A stretch of DNA of 5,610 bases from Syntrophorhabdus sp. GTDB taxonomy: Bacteria > Desulfobacterota > BSN033 > UBA1163. The translations under genes were made by a program, and so were the position numbers. Of the stretch, positions 1-5,610 are shown one piece after another; the first letter of the stretch is position 1; each line of letters begins with the position of its first letter. The stretch lies in assembly GCA_020724025.1 (NCBI GenBank), contig DYHU01000246.1, positions 1-5,610 on the forward strand. Reading direction: 5' to 3'. The notes beneath the pieces are model-generated. The model saw only the letters and a list, made by a program, of their open reading frames with translations. It searched no databases and was not told the origin of the DNA.

Positions 1-695
1 AGGTAGCTCTGGCGGATGTGCTGGTTCTTCAGGAGGTCCTGGCCTGTTCCGCTCATGGCGATGGATCCGTTCTCTAAGACATATCCTCGATGGGAGAGGG
101 CGAGGGAATGAAATACATTCTGTTCTACTAAAAGAATAGTTGTGCCCTGTCCGTTGATCTCTTTGATGATGTCAAAGATCGCCTTGACCAAAATAGGAGA
201 AAGACCTAACGAGGGTTCATCGAGCATCAAGAGGGTGGGCCTGGACATCAATCCCCTTCCAATGGCAAGCATTTGTTGCTCCCCGCCGCTGAGGGTCCCT
301 GCTAACTGATATTTCCTCTCCTCCAATCTGGGAAAAAGTTTGAAGACCCACTCCATCGTCTCCTTCCTCACCTTTTTGGCCTTTGGAAATTGAGATCCCA
401 TCTCCAAATTTTCAACGACGGTAAGAGTTGGGAAGAGCTGGCGTCCTTCAGGAACCTGGACAATTCCAAGGGATACAATTTTTGAGGAGGAGCATTGATG
501 GATGAAATCCTGATCAAATTGAATTTCTCCCCGCTTGGGCTTCAGAACCCCGGAGATCGTCATCAGGGTCGTAGATTTTCCAGCTCCATTAGAGCCAATG
601 ATCGAAACGATCTCTCCCTGATTCACTTCAAGAGAAACGCCTCTCAGTGCCTGGAGATCCCCATAGAAGACTTCGATCCCTTTAACTCTAAGCAT
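1..695 (-). CDS. livF: LivF-type ABC transporter ATPase, 3' end cut by window
   Basis: Second ATP-binding subunit of a branched-chain-amino-acid-type ABC importer, acting on the cytoplasmic face with LivG. The frame is open from an ATG at 695 to the window edge and gives 231 full codons with no stop. It ends in Q-S-Y followed by a CT that begins a Leu codon, matching the usual A-Y-L-G end of LivF, so only a few residues are missing (family length is about 233-237). Visible motifs are Walker A GSNGAGKST (residues 34-42), the LivF-typical VPEGR (81-85), signature LSGGEQQ (135-141), Walker B LLMLDEP (155-161) and VEQN (190-193). Gln192 sits where many ABC ATPases have the switch His, which is normal for LivF. 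The start overlaps the livG stop by 8 bp, and a GGAG sequence lies about 9 nt upstream, so translational coupling is likely. Family assignment is very secure; the substrate is not determined. Confidence 0.95.
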   Translation of the reverse strand, partial: MLRVKGIEVFYGDLQALRGVSLEVNQGEIVSIIGSNGAGKSTTLMTISGVLKPKRGEIQFDQDFIHQCSSSKIVSLGIVQVPEGRQLFPTLTVVENLEMGSQFPKAKKVRKETMEWVFKLFPRLEERKYQLAGTLSGGEQQMLAIGRGLMSRPTLLMLDEPSLGLSPILVKAIFDIIKEINGQGTTILLVEQNVFHSLALSHRGYVLENGSIAMSGTGQDLLKNQHIRQSY

Positions 696-1413
696 TCCCA
701 AATTCTTCTCCAAGGTAAGCCTCGATCACCTGGCGGTTCTTCACCACCTCTTCAGGAACTCCTTCGGCAATCTTTTCTCCATAATTGAGAACGATCACTC
801 GCTTTGAGAGGGCCATCACCCCTCTCATGACGTGCTCGATTAAAAGGATGGTCACTCCCCTCTCGTTTACTTCTTTTAAGAGTCGGATTAATTCATCCAC
901 TTCGGTTGGGGTGAGTCCGGCCATCACTTCATCTAACAGAAGGAGTTTCGGCTCGGTAGCCAACGTCCTTGCCAACTCCAAACGCTTTCGATGGGGAAGA
1001 GTCAGGCCGGTGGCTAACGTATCTGTTTTATCTTTTAACCCTACAAATTCAATCGTTTTCAATGCTCTGGCGGTTGCCTCCTGGACATGTTTCGTTCGAT
1101 TTAACGCAGCTACCACAATATTTTCCAATACCGTAAGTTGAAGAAAGGGTTTGACGATTTGAAATGTCCTTACCATCCCCTTATGGCAGATCTGATGGGG
1201 TTTGAAATCGATGAGATTCTCACCTTCAAATCGAATCTCTCCTTCATCGGGTTTATAAAAACCAGTAATGGTGTTAAAGAGAGTTGTCTTGCCTGCTCCA
1301 TTGGGGCCGATGATCCCCAAAATTTCTCCTTCTTCTATGGAAAGAGAAACCTGATTAACGGCTTTGAGGCCGCCAAAATTTTTACTGACCCCATTTAATT
1401 TTAAGAGAGACAA
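688..1413 (-). CDS. livG: LivG-type ABC transporter ATPase with divergent signature
   Basis: First ATP-binding subunit of the importer, 241 residues, cytoplasmic, paired with LivF. Motifs in order are Walker A GPNGAGKTT (36-44), Q-loop RTFQ (Gln85), LENI (96-99), Walker B LLLLDE (157-162) and IEH with switch His194. The C-terminal EAYLGEEFGNA is typical of LivG. The signature region reads LTLPHRKRLELA (137-148) instead of LSxGQ, and Walker B is followed by VMAGL rather than PAAGL. I recall a LivG subgroup with this pattern, so it is probably inherited rather than damage. The length is slightly below the usual 250 or so. The start is TTG: an in-frame TGA at 1431-1429 closes the frame just upstream, no ATG or GTG lies between, and the next Met is residue 80, beyond Walker A. 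GGAGG sits 6 nt before the TTG. The gene is separated from livM by a repeat-filled 134-bp gap. Confidence 0.95.
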   Translation of the reverse strand: MSLLKLNGVSKNFGGLKAVNQVSLSIEEGEILGIIGPNGAGKTTLFNTITGFYKPDEGEIRFEGENLIDFKPHQICHKGMVRTFQIVKPFLQLTVLENIVVAALNRTKHVQEATARALKTIEFVGLKDKTDTLATGLTLPHRKRLELARTLATEPKLLLLDEVMAGLTPTEVDELIRLLKEVNERGVTILLIEHVMRGVMALSKRVIVLNYGEKIAEGVPEEVVKNRQVIEAYLGEEFGNA

Positions 1414-1415
1414 CT

Positions 1416-1430
1416 GAAACCTCCGGTTTC
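1416..1430 (-). promoter_or_regulatory. Small hairpin overlapping the livG ribosome binding site
   Basis: GAAACC and GGTTTC form a perfect 6-bp inverted repeat around a 3-nt loop. In the transcript the loop GGA plus the first two bases of the 3' arm make up the GGAGG ribosome binding site of livG. The pairing is seen directly. Whether it folds in the cell and restrains translation is inference: a 6-bp stem with a 3-nt loop is only moderately stable. Confidence 0.45.
1420..1424 (-). promoter_or_regulatory. livG ribosome binding site
   Basis: The minus strand reads GGAGG with a 6-nt spacer to the TTG start of livG. This good match supports the non-ATG start. It lies in the loop and 3' arm of a small inverted repeat (1416-1430), so its accessibility may depend on RNA folding. 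Confidence 0.75.
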
Positions 1431-1496
1431 AAATTCCAAATTCCAAATTACAAATCCCAAATAAATCCAAATAACCAATTTCCAATGACCAAAACA
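1430..1496. repeat. Degenerate 7-nt tandem repeat (CAAATTC-like)
   Basis: Nine consecutive units begin with CAA on the plus strand: CAAATTC twice, then CAAATTA, CAAATCC, a 10-nt unit, an 8-nt unit, CAATTTC, CAATGAC and CAAAACA. The spacing is 7 nt except for the two longer units. The minus strand reads as (GAATTTG)n. The array is A/T-rich and non-coding, unlike the flanking genes. Its last unit ends exactly where the palindrome at 1497 starts, so the two look like one composite element. From memory, similar AAATTCCAAATT stretches are dispersed between genes in Desulfobacterota-like genomes; this cannot be checked here. Confidence 0.75.
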
Positions 1497-1545
1497 CCCC
1501 TCACCTTTCCCCTCTCCTCTCTGGGGAGAGGGAGGAGGTGAGGGG
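1497..1545. repeat. Long imperfect palindrome (hairpin) just after livM
   Basis: Ten bases at 1497-1506 (CCCCTCACCT) pair perfectly with 1536-1545, and eight at 1510-1517 (CCCTCTCC) pair with 1525-1532. A 3-by-3 internal mismatch separates the two stems and the loop is 7 nt. It starts 2 nt after the livM stop codon. On the livM transcript the stem is followed by UGUUUUGG, a poor U-tract, so a full intrinsic terminator is unlikely. A partial terminator or a 3'-end-stabilising structure that lowers livGF relative to livKHM is plausible. The C/G-rich palindrome resembles REP-like dispersed elements. Confidence 0.75.
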
Positions 1546-1547
1546 GC

Positions 1548-2513
1548 TTATTTCAAACTCCTCAGTACAGGTGTTAATGCTTTCTTAATATAGGAGATCA
1601 CCCCTCTTGGGAAGAAGAGGACGACCGCAACCAGCAAAAATCCGTAGATTACCAGATGTAGCCCTTCATACCCTGCTTTTGCAAAATAGATCCTCGAAAG
1701 TTCTGCTAAAGGGGTGATCAGGAATGAACCGATGACCGGACCGAGCACGGTCCCCATCCCGCCGATGATGGGCCTGAGGATGATCTCTATGGAGAAGGCC
1801 ATGGACATCATCGTTCCGGGATGAAGGTAATAGAGGTAATTCGTGTAGAAGGCTCCTGCCAGGGAGGTCATGAACGCGCTCAGAAAGATGGCAATCATCT
1901 TATATTTGAAGACATCCACTCCCAGGCTTTCTGCGGCATCCTCTTCCTCCCTCAAGGCCACCATATATCTGCCGATCTTCGATCGCTCCAAGAGCCGGAC
2001 CACGATCAGAGAGAAGATCACATAGCCGAGGGCGATATAATAATAAGGAAGATTCTCCTTAAATTGAAAGTTGGCCGCGGAAAATTGGGGGGTGATAAAG
2101 AGCCCCTGGAATGAACCGAAAACCTTTAAGTGAAGGACGATCAATCTTCCAATTTCAGCAAAAGAGATCGTGAGGAGAACAAAATAGACACCCTTCAATC
2201 CAAAACGAAACCCGAAAAATCCGATGACCAATCCAATCAATCCGGCCGCAATGCCTCCGATCCACATTCCTATCCAGGGGCTTAGACCCAGGGTGAGCGT
2301 GAGGAAATACGTCATATAAGCCCCTATCCCAACATAGAGGGAATGGCCCAGCGAAATCACACCGGTGTATCCGGTCAGGATGTTCCATGACTGGCCAAGA
2401 TAGGCGTAAAAAAAGATCATAATGAAAATGCCTAATACATAGGAGCTTAAAAATTTTGGCAGCGCCAGAAGGATGATCAAGGCGATGAGGAGGGAAAGAT
2501 AGAGTTTTTTCAT
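1548..2513 (-). CDS. livM: LivM-type ABC transporter permease
   Basis: Integral inner-membrane permease, 321 residues, that forms the translocation channel with LivH. It is strongly hydrophobic, with a first membrane segment at about residues 5-34 and several more to the C-terminus. Family hallmarks are WNILTGYTGVISLGH (43-57, matching the usual WNLL-GY-G-SLGH), the cytoplasmic coupling loop around 178-205 with ALREEEDAAESLGVDV (186-201) that contacts the ATPases, the later IIGGMGTVLGPVIGS segment, and the closing FFPRG. The ATG start overlaps the livH stop as ATGA (4 bp). GGAGG at 2527-2523 lies 9 nt upstream, inside livH. The TAA stop is followed after 2 nt by a large hairpin. Family assignment is secure; the ligand is unknown. 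Confidence 0.96.
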   Translation of the reverse strand: MKKLYLSLLIALIILLALPKFLSSYVLGIFIMIFFYAYLGQSWNILTGYTGVISLGHSLYVGIGAYMTYFLTLTLGLSPWIGMWIGGIAAGLIGLVIGFFGFRFGLKGVYFVLLTISFAEIGRLIVLHLKVFGSFQGLFITPQFSAANFQFKENLPYYYIALGYVIFSLIVVRLLERSKIGRYMVALREEEDAAESLGVDVFKYKMIAIFLSAFMTSLAGAFYTNYLYYLHPGTMMSMAFSIEIILRPIIGGMGTVLGPVIGSFLITPLAELSRIYFAKAGYEGLHLVIYGFLLVAVVLFFPRGVISYIKKALTPVLRSLK

Positions 2514-3421
2514 CCCTTCTTTCCTCCGAATAATCCCTGGGGTCTCAATATCATAATGACGATGAGAATAAAGAAACTGACCACCTGTTTCATGGTATGG
2601 GGAAAATCAAGATCCAGACCGATTCCATGGAAGATGTTTGTAATCAGCTCGGGCCCGACGGATTCGGCGACCCCAATGATAAACCCTCCGATCATCGCTC
2701 CGGTCAGGCTTCCCATTCCGCCCAGAATGACAATGATAAAAGAGATCAGGGTAAAAGGGGCTCCAATATACGGAGAAAGAGGCATGATGGGAACGAGGAG
2801 ACCTCCTGCCGAACCGACACAGGCCGTTCCGATTCCAAAGCAAACAGCATAAATTTGATTCACATTGGTTCCCACCAGGAAGGCTCCTAAGCGATTGTCT
2901 GCGGCGGCCCGAATCGATTTTCCCATATCGGTCTTCTTTAGAAAGATAAGAACAAGAAAGGTGATGATGATGGCGATAGAAAAAGCCATAAAGCGGGGAG
3001 AATCGATTGTGAGGAAACCAATAGAATGAGAACTAAGAGCAAACCGACTTTGTGGACTGATGTAGTCTGGCCCCCAAATGAGCCTGGCGCTATTCTCAAA
3101 GACCATCCCCATCCCTACCAGAGGAAGAACCTGCATGGCTTCGGGAAAGTCAAGTATCCGATTGACGACCGTTCTTTGGAGGAGATAACCAAGGATGAAG
3201 AGGATGACGGCGCTAACCAAGAAAGAGAAGAAAGGATCCACTCCGGTCCAGACGAGAAGGGTATAGGCAACATACATTCCCCAGACCATCATCTCGCCAT
3301 GGGCGAAATTGATGACCCGCATCACACCAAAAATGAGGGAGAGGCCTAAAGCAATCAGACTATAGACCCCTCCCAGAAGAAACCCACTGAGGGCAAGTTG
3401 AAGAAGGAGATTGAGGTTCAT
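2510..3421 (-). CDS. livH: LivH-type ABC transporter permease
   Basis: Integral inner-membrane permease, 303 residues (E. coli LivH is about 308), partner of LivM. The N-terminal region LLGGVYSLIALGLSLIFGVM leads into the diagnostic NFAHGE (38-43). The coupling loop lies at about 162-190 and includes SIRAAADNRLGAFLVGTNV, the counterpart of the usual R-A-x-x-x-D-x-x-A-A-x-x-x-G-I motif. Near the C-terminus are ILGGMGSLTGAMIGG and the family-typical RPQGLFG. The ATG start follows the livK stop by 9 bp with AAGGTG just upstream, and the gene ends in an ATGA overlap with livM, so livK, livH and livM look co-translated. No frameshift or missing segment is visible. Confidence 0.96.
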   Translation of the reverse strand: MNLNLLLQLALSGFLLGGVYSLIALGLSLIFGVMRVINFAHGEMMVWGMYVAYTLLVWTGVDPFFSFLVSAVILFILGYLLQRTVVNRILDFPEAMQVLPLVGMGMVFENSARLIWGPDYISPQSRFALSSHSIGFLTIDSPRFMAFSIAIIITFLVLIFLKKTDMGKSIRAAADNRLGAFLVGTNVNQIYAVCFGIGTACVGSAGGLLVPIMPLSPYIGAPFTLISFIIVILGGMGSLTGAMIGGFIIGVAESVGPELITNIFHGIGLDLDFPHTMKQVVSFFILIVIMILRPQGLFGGKKG

Positions 3422-3430
3422 ATCACCTTT

Positions 3431-4687
3431 TTACATTCCCCGCTCCCACAGTTGTTTCGGCATTGGATGGATATACTTTGCCTCAGCCGCCTTATCAGGT
3501 AGCACCACCTTAAGCGACTGTCCGATGATTTGAATCAGGGCTGTATCGGCATTGATATTGTCTCCTCTTTCGTCAAAGGCAACTGCCAACCCAACCATCA
3601 GATCCTGTTTAAAATAGGTCTTCTTCAGGGCGGCAACAATATCTTCAGCCTTCGTCGACTTTGCTCGTTCCAATGCATCTGCAATCACTAAGACACCCAA
3701 ATACGCGTACCCTGAGTTGGTGTCGATATATTTTCCCGGGAATTTCTTTGAAAAGGCCGCATTGACTTCCTTATACATCTTCCCGATGGGGTTATACCAT
3801 GGCACATTATCCATTACATAGTCGGCAAGGGCTTTCATATCTCGAATAAATTCCGGTTCATACCATCCCGGGCTCCCTGGACTGATGATCCCCTGCAGTT
3901 CCACTCTCTGTTTGTAGAGCTCCCGAATCATCAATTTCGCATCACCCGGCCTTGCAACCGGAAAGAGGACATCTGGCTTCAGAGCCTTAATTTTCGAGAC
4001 CTCAGCGGATAGATCCGGAATGCCGAGGGGATATTCGATATGCCCCAGCACCTCGATGGGAAACTTCTTGTCCTTTAAGGCTTTGATGAAAGTAGCTCCC
4101 TGAACCCGACCGAAAAGGTCTCCGGTATTGGTCACCACCCCCCTGATCTTGCTGATATTCTTCTCCTTCATGATCTTGTCCATATAGAAGAGCATGGAGT
4201 CAGCAAATTTGGTCGTGGTGGGGAAAACCCTGAAGGTATGCTTAAACCCTTTTTTGGTGATGTCGTCTGCGGCTGCCACATCCATCAAAAAGGGCACGCC
4301 TCTCTGCTCACACAGGGTGGCAATAGCCATCGCATTTCCGCTCAGGAATGGTCCTACCAGAGTGACCGCCCCTTCTTTGATCACCCGTTCCGCCTCTGTA
4401 CGGGCTACCTCTTCTTTTGCTTCGGTATCTGCCAGTAAGAGTTTCAATTTTGCTCCGCCCATCGACTTAATGCCGCCTTTGGCATTAATGTCATCCACCG
4501 CCATCTGATTCCCTCTTCTCATAGAAATCCCGATGTCGGAGATGACCCCTGTCACCGGTTGCAACGAGGCGATCTTAATCTCCGGGGCCTGGGCGCGCAA
4601 TAAGGTTGGCACTCCGGCAATTGCCGTGGTGGCCCCGACGGCTGCCGAATACTTAAGAAATGTCCTACGATCCATCTTCTTCTTCAT
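3431..4687 (-). CDS. livK: Tat-exported Liv-family periplasmic substrate-binding protein
   Basis: Ligand-capturing subunit of the importer, 418 residues, of the periplasmic-binding-protein type I fold used by Leu/Ile/Val and related transporters (Peripla_BP_6-like). The N-terminus carries DRRTFLK (6-12), a twin-arginine motif with Arg7-Arg8, followed by a moderately hydrophobic Ala/Gly-rich stretch and a probable cleavage site near Ala32 or Ala34. No lipobox Cys is present, so it should be soluble in the periplasm. The mature part opens with EIKIASLQPVTG, then RRGNQMAVDDINAKGG, VTLVGPFLSGNAMAIA and RGVPFL, the standard order for the family. The ATG at 4687 is preferred over Met5 because AGGAGG lies 7 nt upstream of it. 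The gene is first in the transporter block and directly upstream of livH. The name follows the family; the ligand could be an amino acid, amide, aromatic acid or other small acid. Confidence 0.92.
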   Translation of the reverse strand: MKKKMDRRTFLKYSAAVGATTAIAGVPTLLRAQAPEIKIASLQPVTGVISDIGISMRRGNQMAVDDINAKGGIKSMGGAKLKLLLADTEAKEEVARTEAERVIKEGAVTLVGPFLSGNAMAIATLCEQRGVPFLMDVAAADDITKKGFKHTFRVFPTTTKFADSMLFYMDKIMKEKNISKIRGVVTNTGDLFGRVQGATFIKALKDKKFPIEVLGHIEYPLGIPDLSAEVSKIKALKPDVLFPVARPGDAKLMIRELYKQRVELQGIISPGSPGWYEPEFIRDMKALADYVMDNVPWYNPIGKMYKEVNAAFSKKFPGKYIDTNSGYAYLGVLVIADALERAKSTKAEDIVAALKKTYFKQDLMVGLAVAFDERGDNINADTALIQIIGQSLKVVLPDKAAEAKYIHPMPKQLWERGM

Positions 4688-4694
4688 ATGAGCT

Positions 4695-4700
4695 CCTCCT
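4695..4700 (-). promoter_or_regulatory. Strong livK ribosome binding site
   Basis: The minus strand reads AGGAGG with a 7-nt spacer to the ATG at 4687. It decides the start in favour of Met1 rather than Met5 and suggests high expression, as expected for a binding protein made in excess over its permeases. Confidence 0.85.
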
Positions 4701-4735
4701 TTTATGACTTTTTTCCCTGCTTTACTTAAAGGTGG

Positions 4736-4767
4736 TTAATACTTACAAATTTTCAACTACTTGTCAA
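4736..4767 (-). promoter_or_regulatory. Candidate sigma-70-type promoter for livKHMGF
   Basis: A perfect -35 hexamer TTGACA lies at 4767-4762 on the minus strand. The best-looking -10, TATTAA at 4741-4736, is 20 nt away, longer than the ideal 17; at exactly 17 nt the hexamer is the poorer AAGTAT. The surrounding sequence is A/T-rich and sits in the 123-bp gap between the SDR gene and livK, where a promoter for the transporter would be expected. No operator or riboswitch-like fold was recognised nearby. Confidence 0.4.
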
Positions 4768-4770
4768 CCC

Positions 4771-4801
4771 TAAAAGGCCTTGGAGGACAACTCCTTCCTC
4801 C
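4771..4801 (-). terminator. Weak candidate terminator after the SDR gene
   Basis: On the minus strand GGAGGA (4801-4796) can pair with UCCUCC (4787-4782) across an 8-nt loop. It is followed by AAGGCC and a run of four U. The stem is short and the U-tract starts late, so this is a weak candidate. If active it would separate the SDR transcript from livKHMGF. Confidence 0.25.
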
Positions 4802-4810
4802 TGCCCGATT

Positions 4811-5610
4811 TTATCCCCTCTTCTTCATCATCTCGGCGATCAGATCAATAAAACCCACCGGGCGGTAACCCGTCATCCCTCCGTCCACGACCAGGGTCGT
4901 CCCATTGATGTAACTGGCATCATCCGAAGCTAAAAACAGGGCAACCTGCACGACCTCTTCAGGTTTCCCCAGCCTCTTGAGGGGAACCTGTTGAGTTAAT
5001 CCGGAGACAAGAATCTCCTTGTTGAGGATGGGTGTGTTCATCCCTCCTGCAATGAACCCAGGGGCAATGGCATTGACAGTAACATGATGCTTGCTCCATT
5101 CGTAGGCCAGGACTCGGGTCAGCGTCATCACCCCGGCCTTGCTGACAGAGTAAGGGAGAAATCCTTGCTCACCGAGGAAACCCCCCACAGAGGAGATATT
5201 GATGATCTTTCCTCCTCCCTGCTCGATCATCTTCTTGCCTACGGCCTGACAGCAGAGAAAAACCCCTTTTAGGTTGACATCAATCACCTGATCCCAGCCC
5301 TCCTCTTTAATCTTCTCCGCTTCGAGGATGAAAGGGTTAACCCCCGCATTGTTGACCAGGATGTCGATCCGACCGAATGAATGGATCGCCTCTTCCACCA
5401 TCCTCGTCACATCCTGGGATTGAGAGACATCAGCCGCAACAGCCATGGATTTCACTCCGAGGCTTTTGATCTCCTCAGCCACAGCCTTTGCCTTCTCCAG
5501 ATTTCGTCCATGGACGATAATATCCGCCCCTTCCTTTGCAAATCCAACGGCAAACTCCTTACCGATTCCCCGGGTCGATCCAGTGATCAAAGCGACCTTC
5601 CCTTTTAGTT
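4811..5610 (-). CDS. SDR-family NAD(P)-dependent oxidoreductase, 5' end cut by window
   Basis: Classical short-chain dehydrogenase/reductase, a cytoplasmic enzyme that interconverts a hydroxyl and a keto group using NAD(P)H. The frame runs from the window edge (first full codon Leu at 5608-5606) to a stop at 4811. The visible start reads LKGKVALITGSTRGIG, the normal SDR N-terminus, so the in-frame TTG at 5590 is an internal Leu codon and the true start lies just outside. Counting from that Leu, the cofactor motif TGSTRGIG is at 9-16, NNAG at 86-89, and the catalytic Asn112, Ser140, Tyr153 and Lys157 (YSVSK) are all present. IAPGF and the C-terminal INGTTLVVDGGM are also typical. Arg35 after the second strand may favour NADP, a weak inference. 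FabG-like and gluconate-5-dehydrogenase-like enzymes share these features, so the substrate cannot be assigned. It lies upstream of the importer on the same strand. Confidence 0.93.
   Translation of the reverse strand, partial: LKGKVALITGSTRGIGKEFAVGFAKEGADIIVHGRNLEKAKAVAEEIKSLGVKSMAVAADVSQSQDVTRMVEEAIHSFGRIDILVNNAGVNPFILEAEKIKEEGWDQVIDVNLKGVFLCCQAVGKKMIEQGGGKIINISSVGGFLGEQGFLPYSVSKAGVMTLTRVLAYEWSKHHVTVNAIAPGFIAGGMNTPILNKEILVSGLTQQVPLKRLGKPEEVVQVALFLASDDASYINGTTLVVDGGMTGYRPVGFIDLIAEMMKKRG

Noticed and set aside
495..1398. Plus-strand open frames at 495-788, 785-1141 and 1138-1398
   Set aside because: They lie antisense to livF and livG, whose motifs are unmistakable. Their translations show no recognisable domain and have the odd composition of shadow frames.
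1430..1496. CRISPR-like repeat array
   Set aside because: The units are only 7 nt, degenerate and directly adjacent with no spacers, so this is a simple tandem repeat.
1490..1545. Strong intrinsic terminator ending the operon after livM
   Set aside because: The hairpin is good but the following U-tract is short and broken by G. livG and livF continue in the same direction and are needed for a working importer.
1821..4508. Other open frames inside livM, livH and livK on either strand (for example 1821-2114 +, 2155-2388 -, 2607-2843 -, 3026-3349 +, 4194-4508 +)
   Set aside because: Each is fully contained in a well-supported permease or binding-protein gene in another frame. None shows a family motif.
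4688..4810. Riboswitch or attenuator leader upstream of livK
   Set aside because: The 123-bp gap also has to hold the end of the SDR transcript and a promoter. No conserved aptamer-like pairing or leader peptide rich in branched-chain codons was seen.
5588..5590. TTG as the start of the SDR gene
   Set aside because: The frame continues upstream to the window edge and encodes the conserved LKGKVAL strand that precedes the TGxxxGIG motif, so this TTG is an internal Leu codon.
5084..5608. Plus-strand open frames at 5084-5272 and 5381-5608
   Set aside because: They are antisense to the SDR catalytic core and have no recognisable features.

Overview
The window is one arm of a bacterial chromosome with every supported gene on the minus strand, so transcription runs from high to low coordinates. 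In that order it holds an SDR-family oxidoreductase (5' end cut by the window edge), then a complete branched-chain-amino-acid-type (Liv/HAAT family) ABC importer: a Tat-exported substrate-binding protein (livK-like), permeases LivH and LivM, and ATPases LivG and LivF. LivF loses only its last few residues at base 1. The binding protein has an apparent twin-arginine signal peptide, which implies a Gram-negative periplasm. GC content is roughly balanced by eye. The one non-coding insert resembles dispersed repeats I associate with Desulfobacterota-like genomes. That lineage guess is weak.

Layout: 5610-4811 SDR; 4810-4688 a 123-bp gap with a weak candidate terminator, a TTGACA promoter candidate and a strong ribosome binding site; 4687-3431 livK; a 9-bp gap; 3421-2510 livH; a 4-bp ATGA overlap; 2513-1548 livM; a 134-bp gap filled by a composite repeat; 1413-688 livG; an 8-bp overlap; 695-1 livF. 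Apart from the livM-livG gap, the transporter genes are packed tightly enough for translational coupling.

How they work together: the binding protein captures a small ligand in the periplasm and delivers it to the LivH-LivM membrane channel, and the LivG-LivF ATPase pair powers import. The true substrate cannot be read from the sequence. Liv-type importers carry branched-chain amino acids but also amides, urea, aromatic acids and other carboxylates. The upstream SDR hints at a catabolic locus but does not prove it.

I found no previously undescribed system. The points most worth a second look are the livM-livG intergenic element (a degenerate 7-nt tandem array abutting a long imperfect hairpin), a small hairpin that overlaps the livG ribosome binding site ahead of a TTG start, and the divergent ABC signature of LivG, which predicts one canonical and one non-canonical ATP site in the LivG-LivF dimer.
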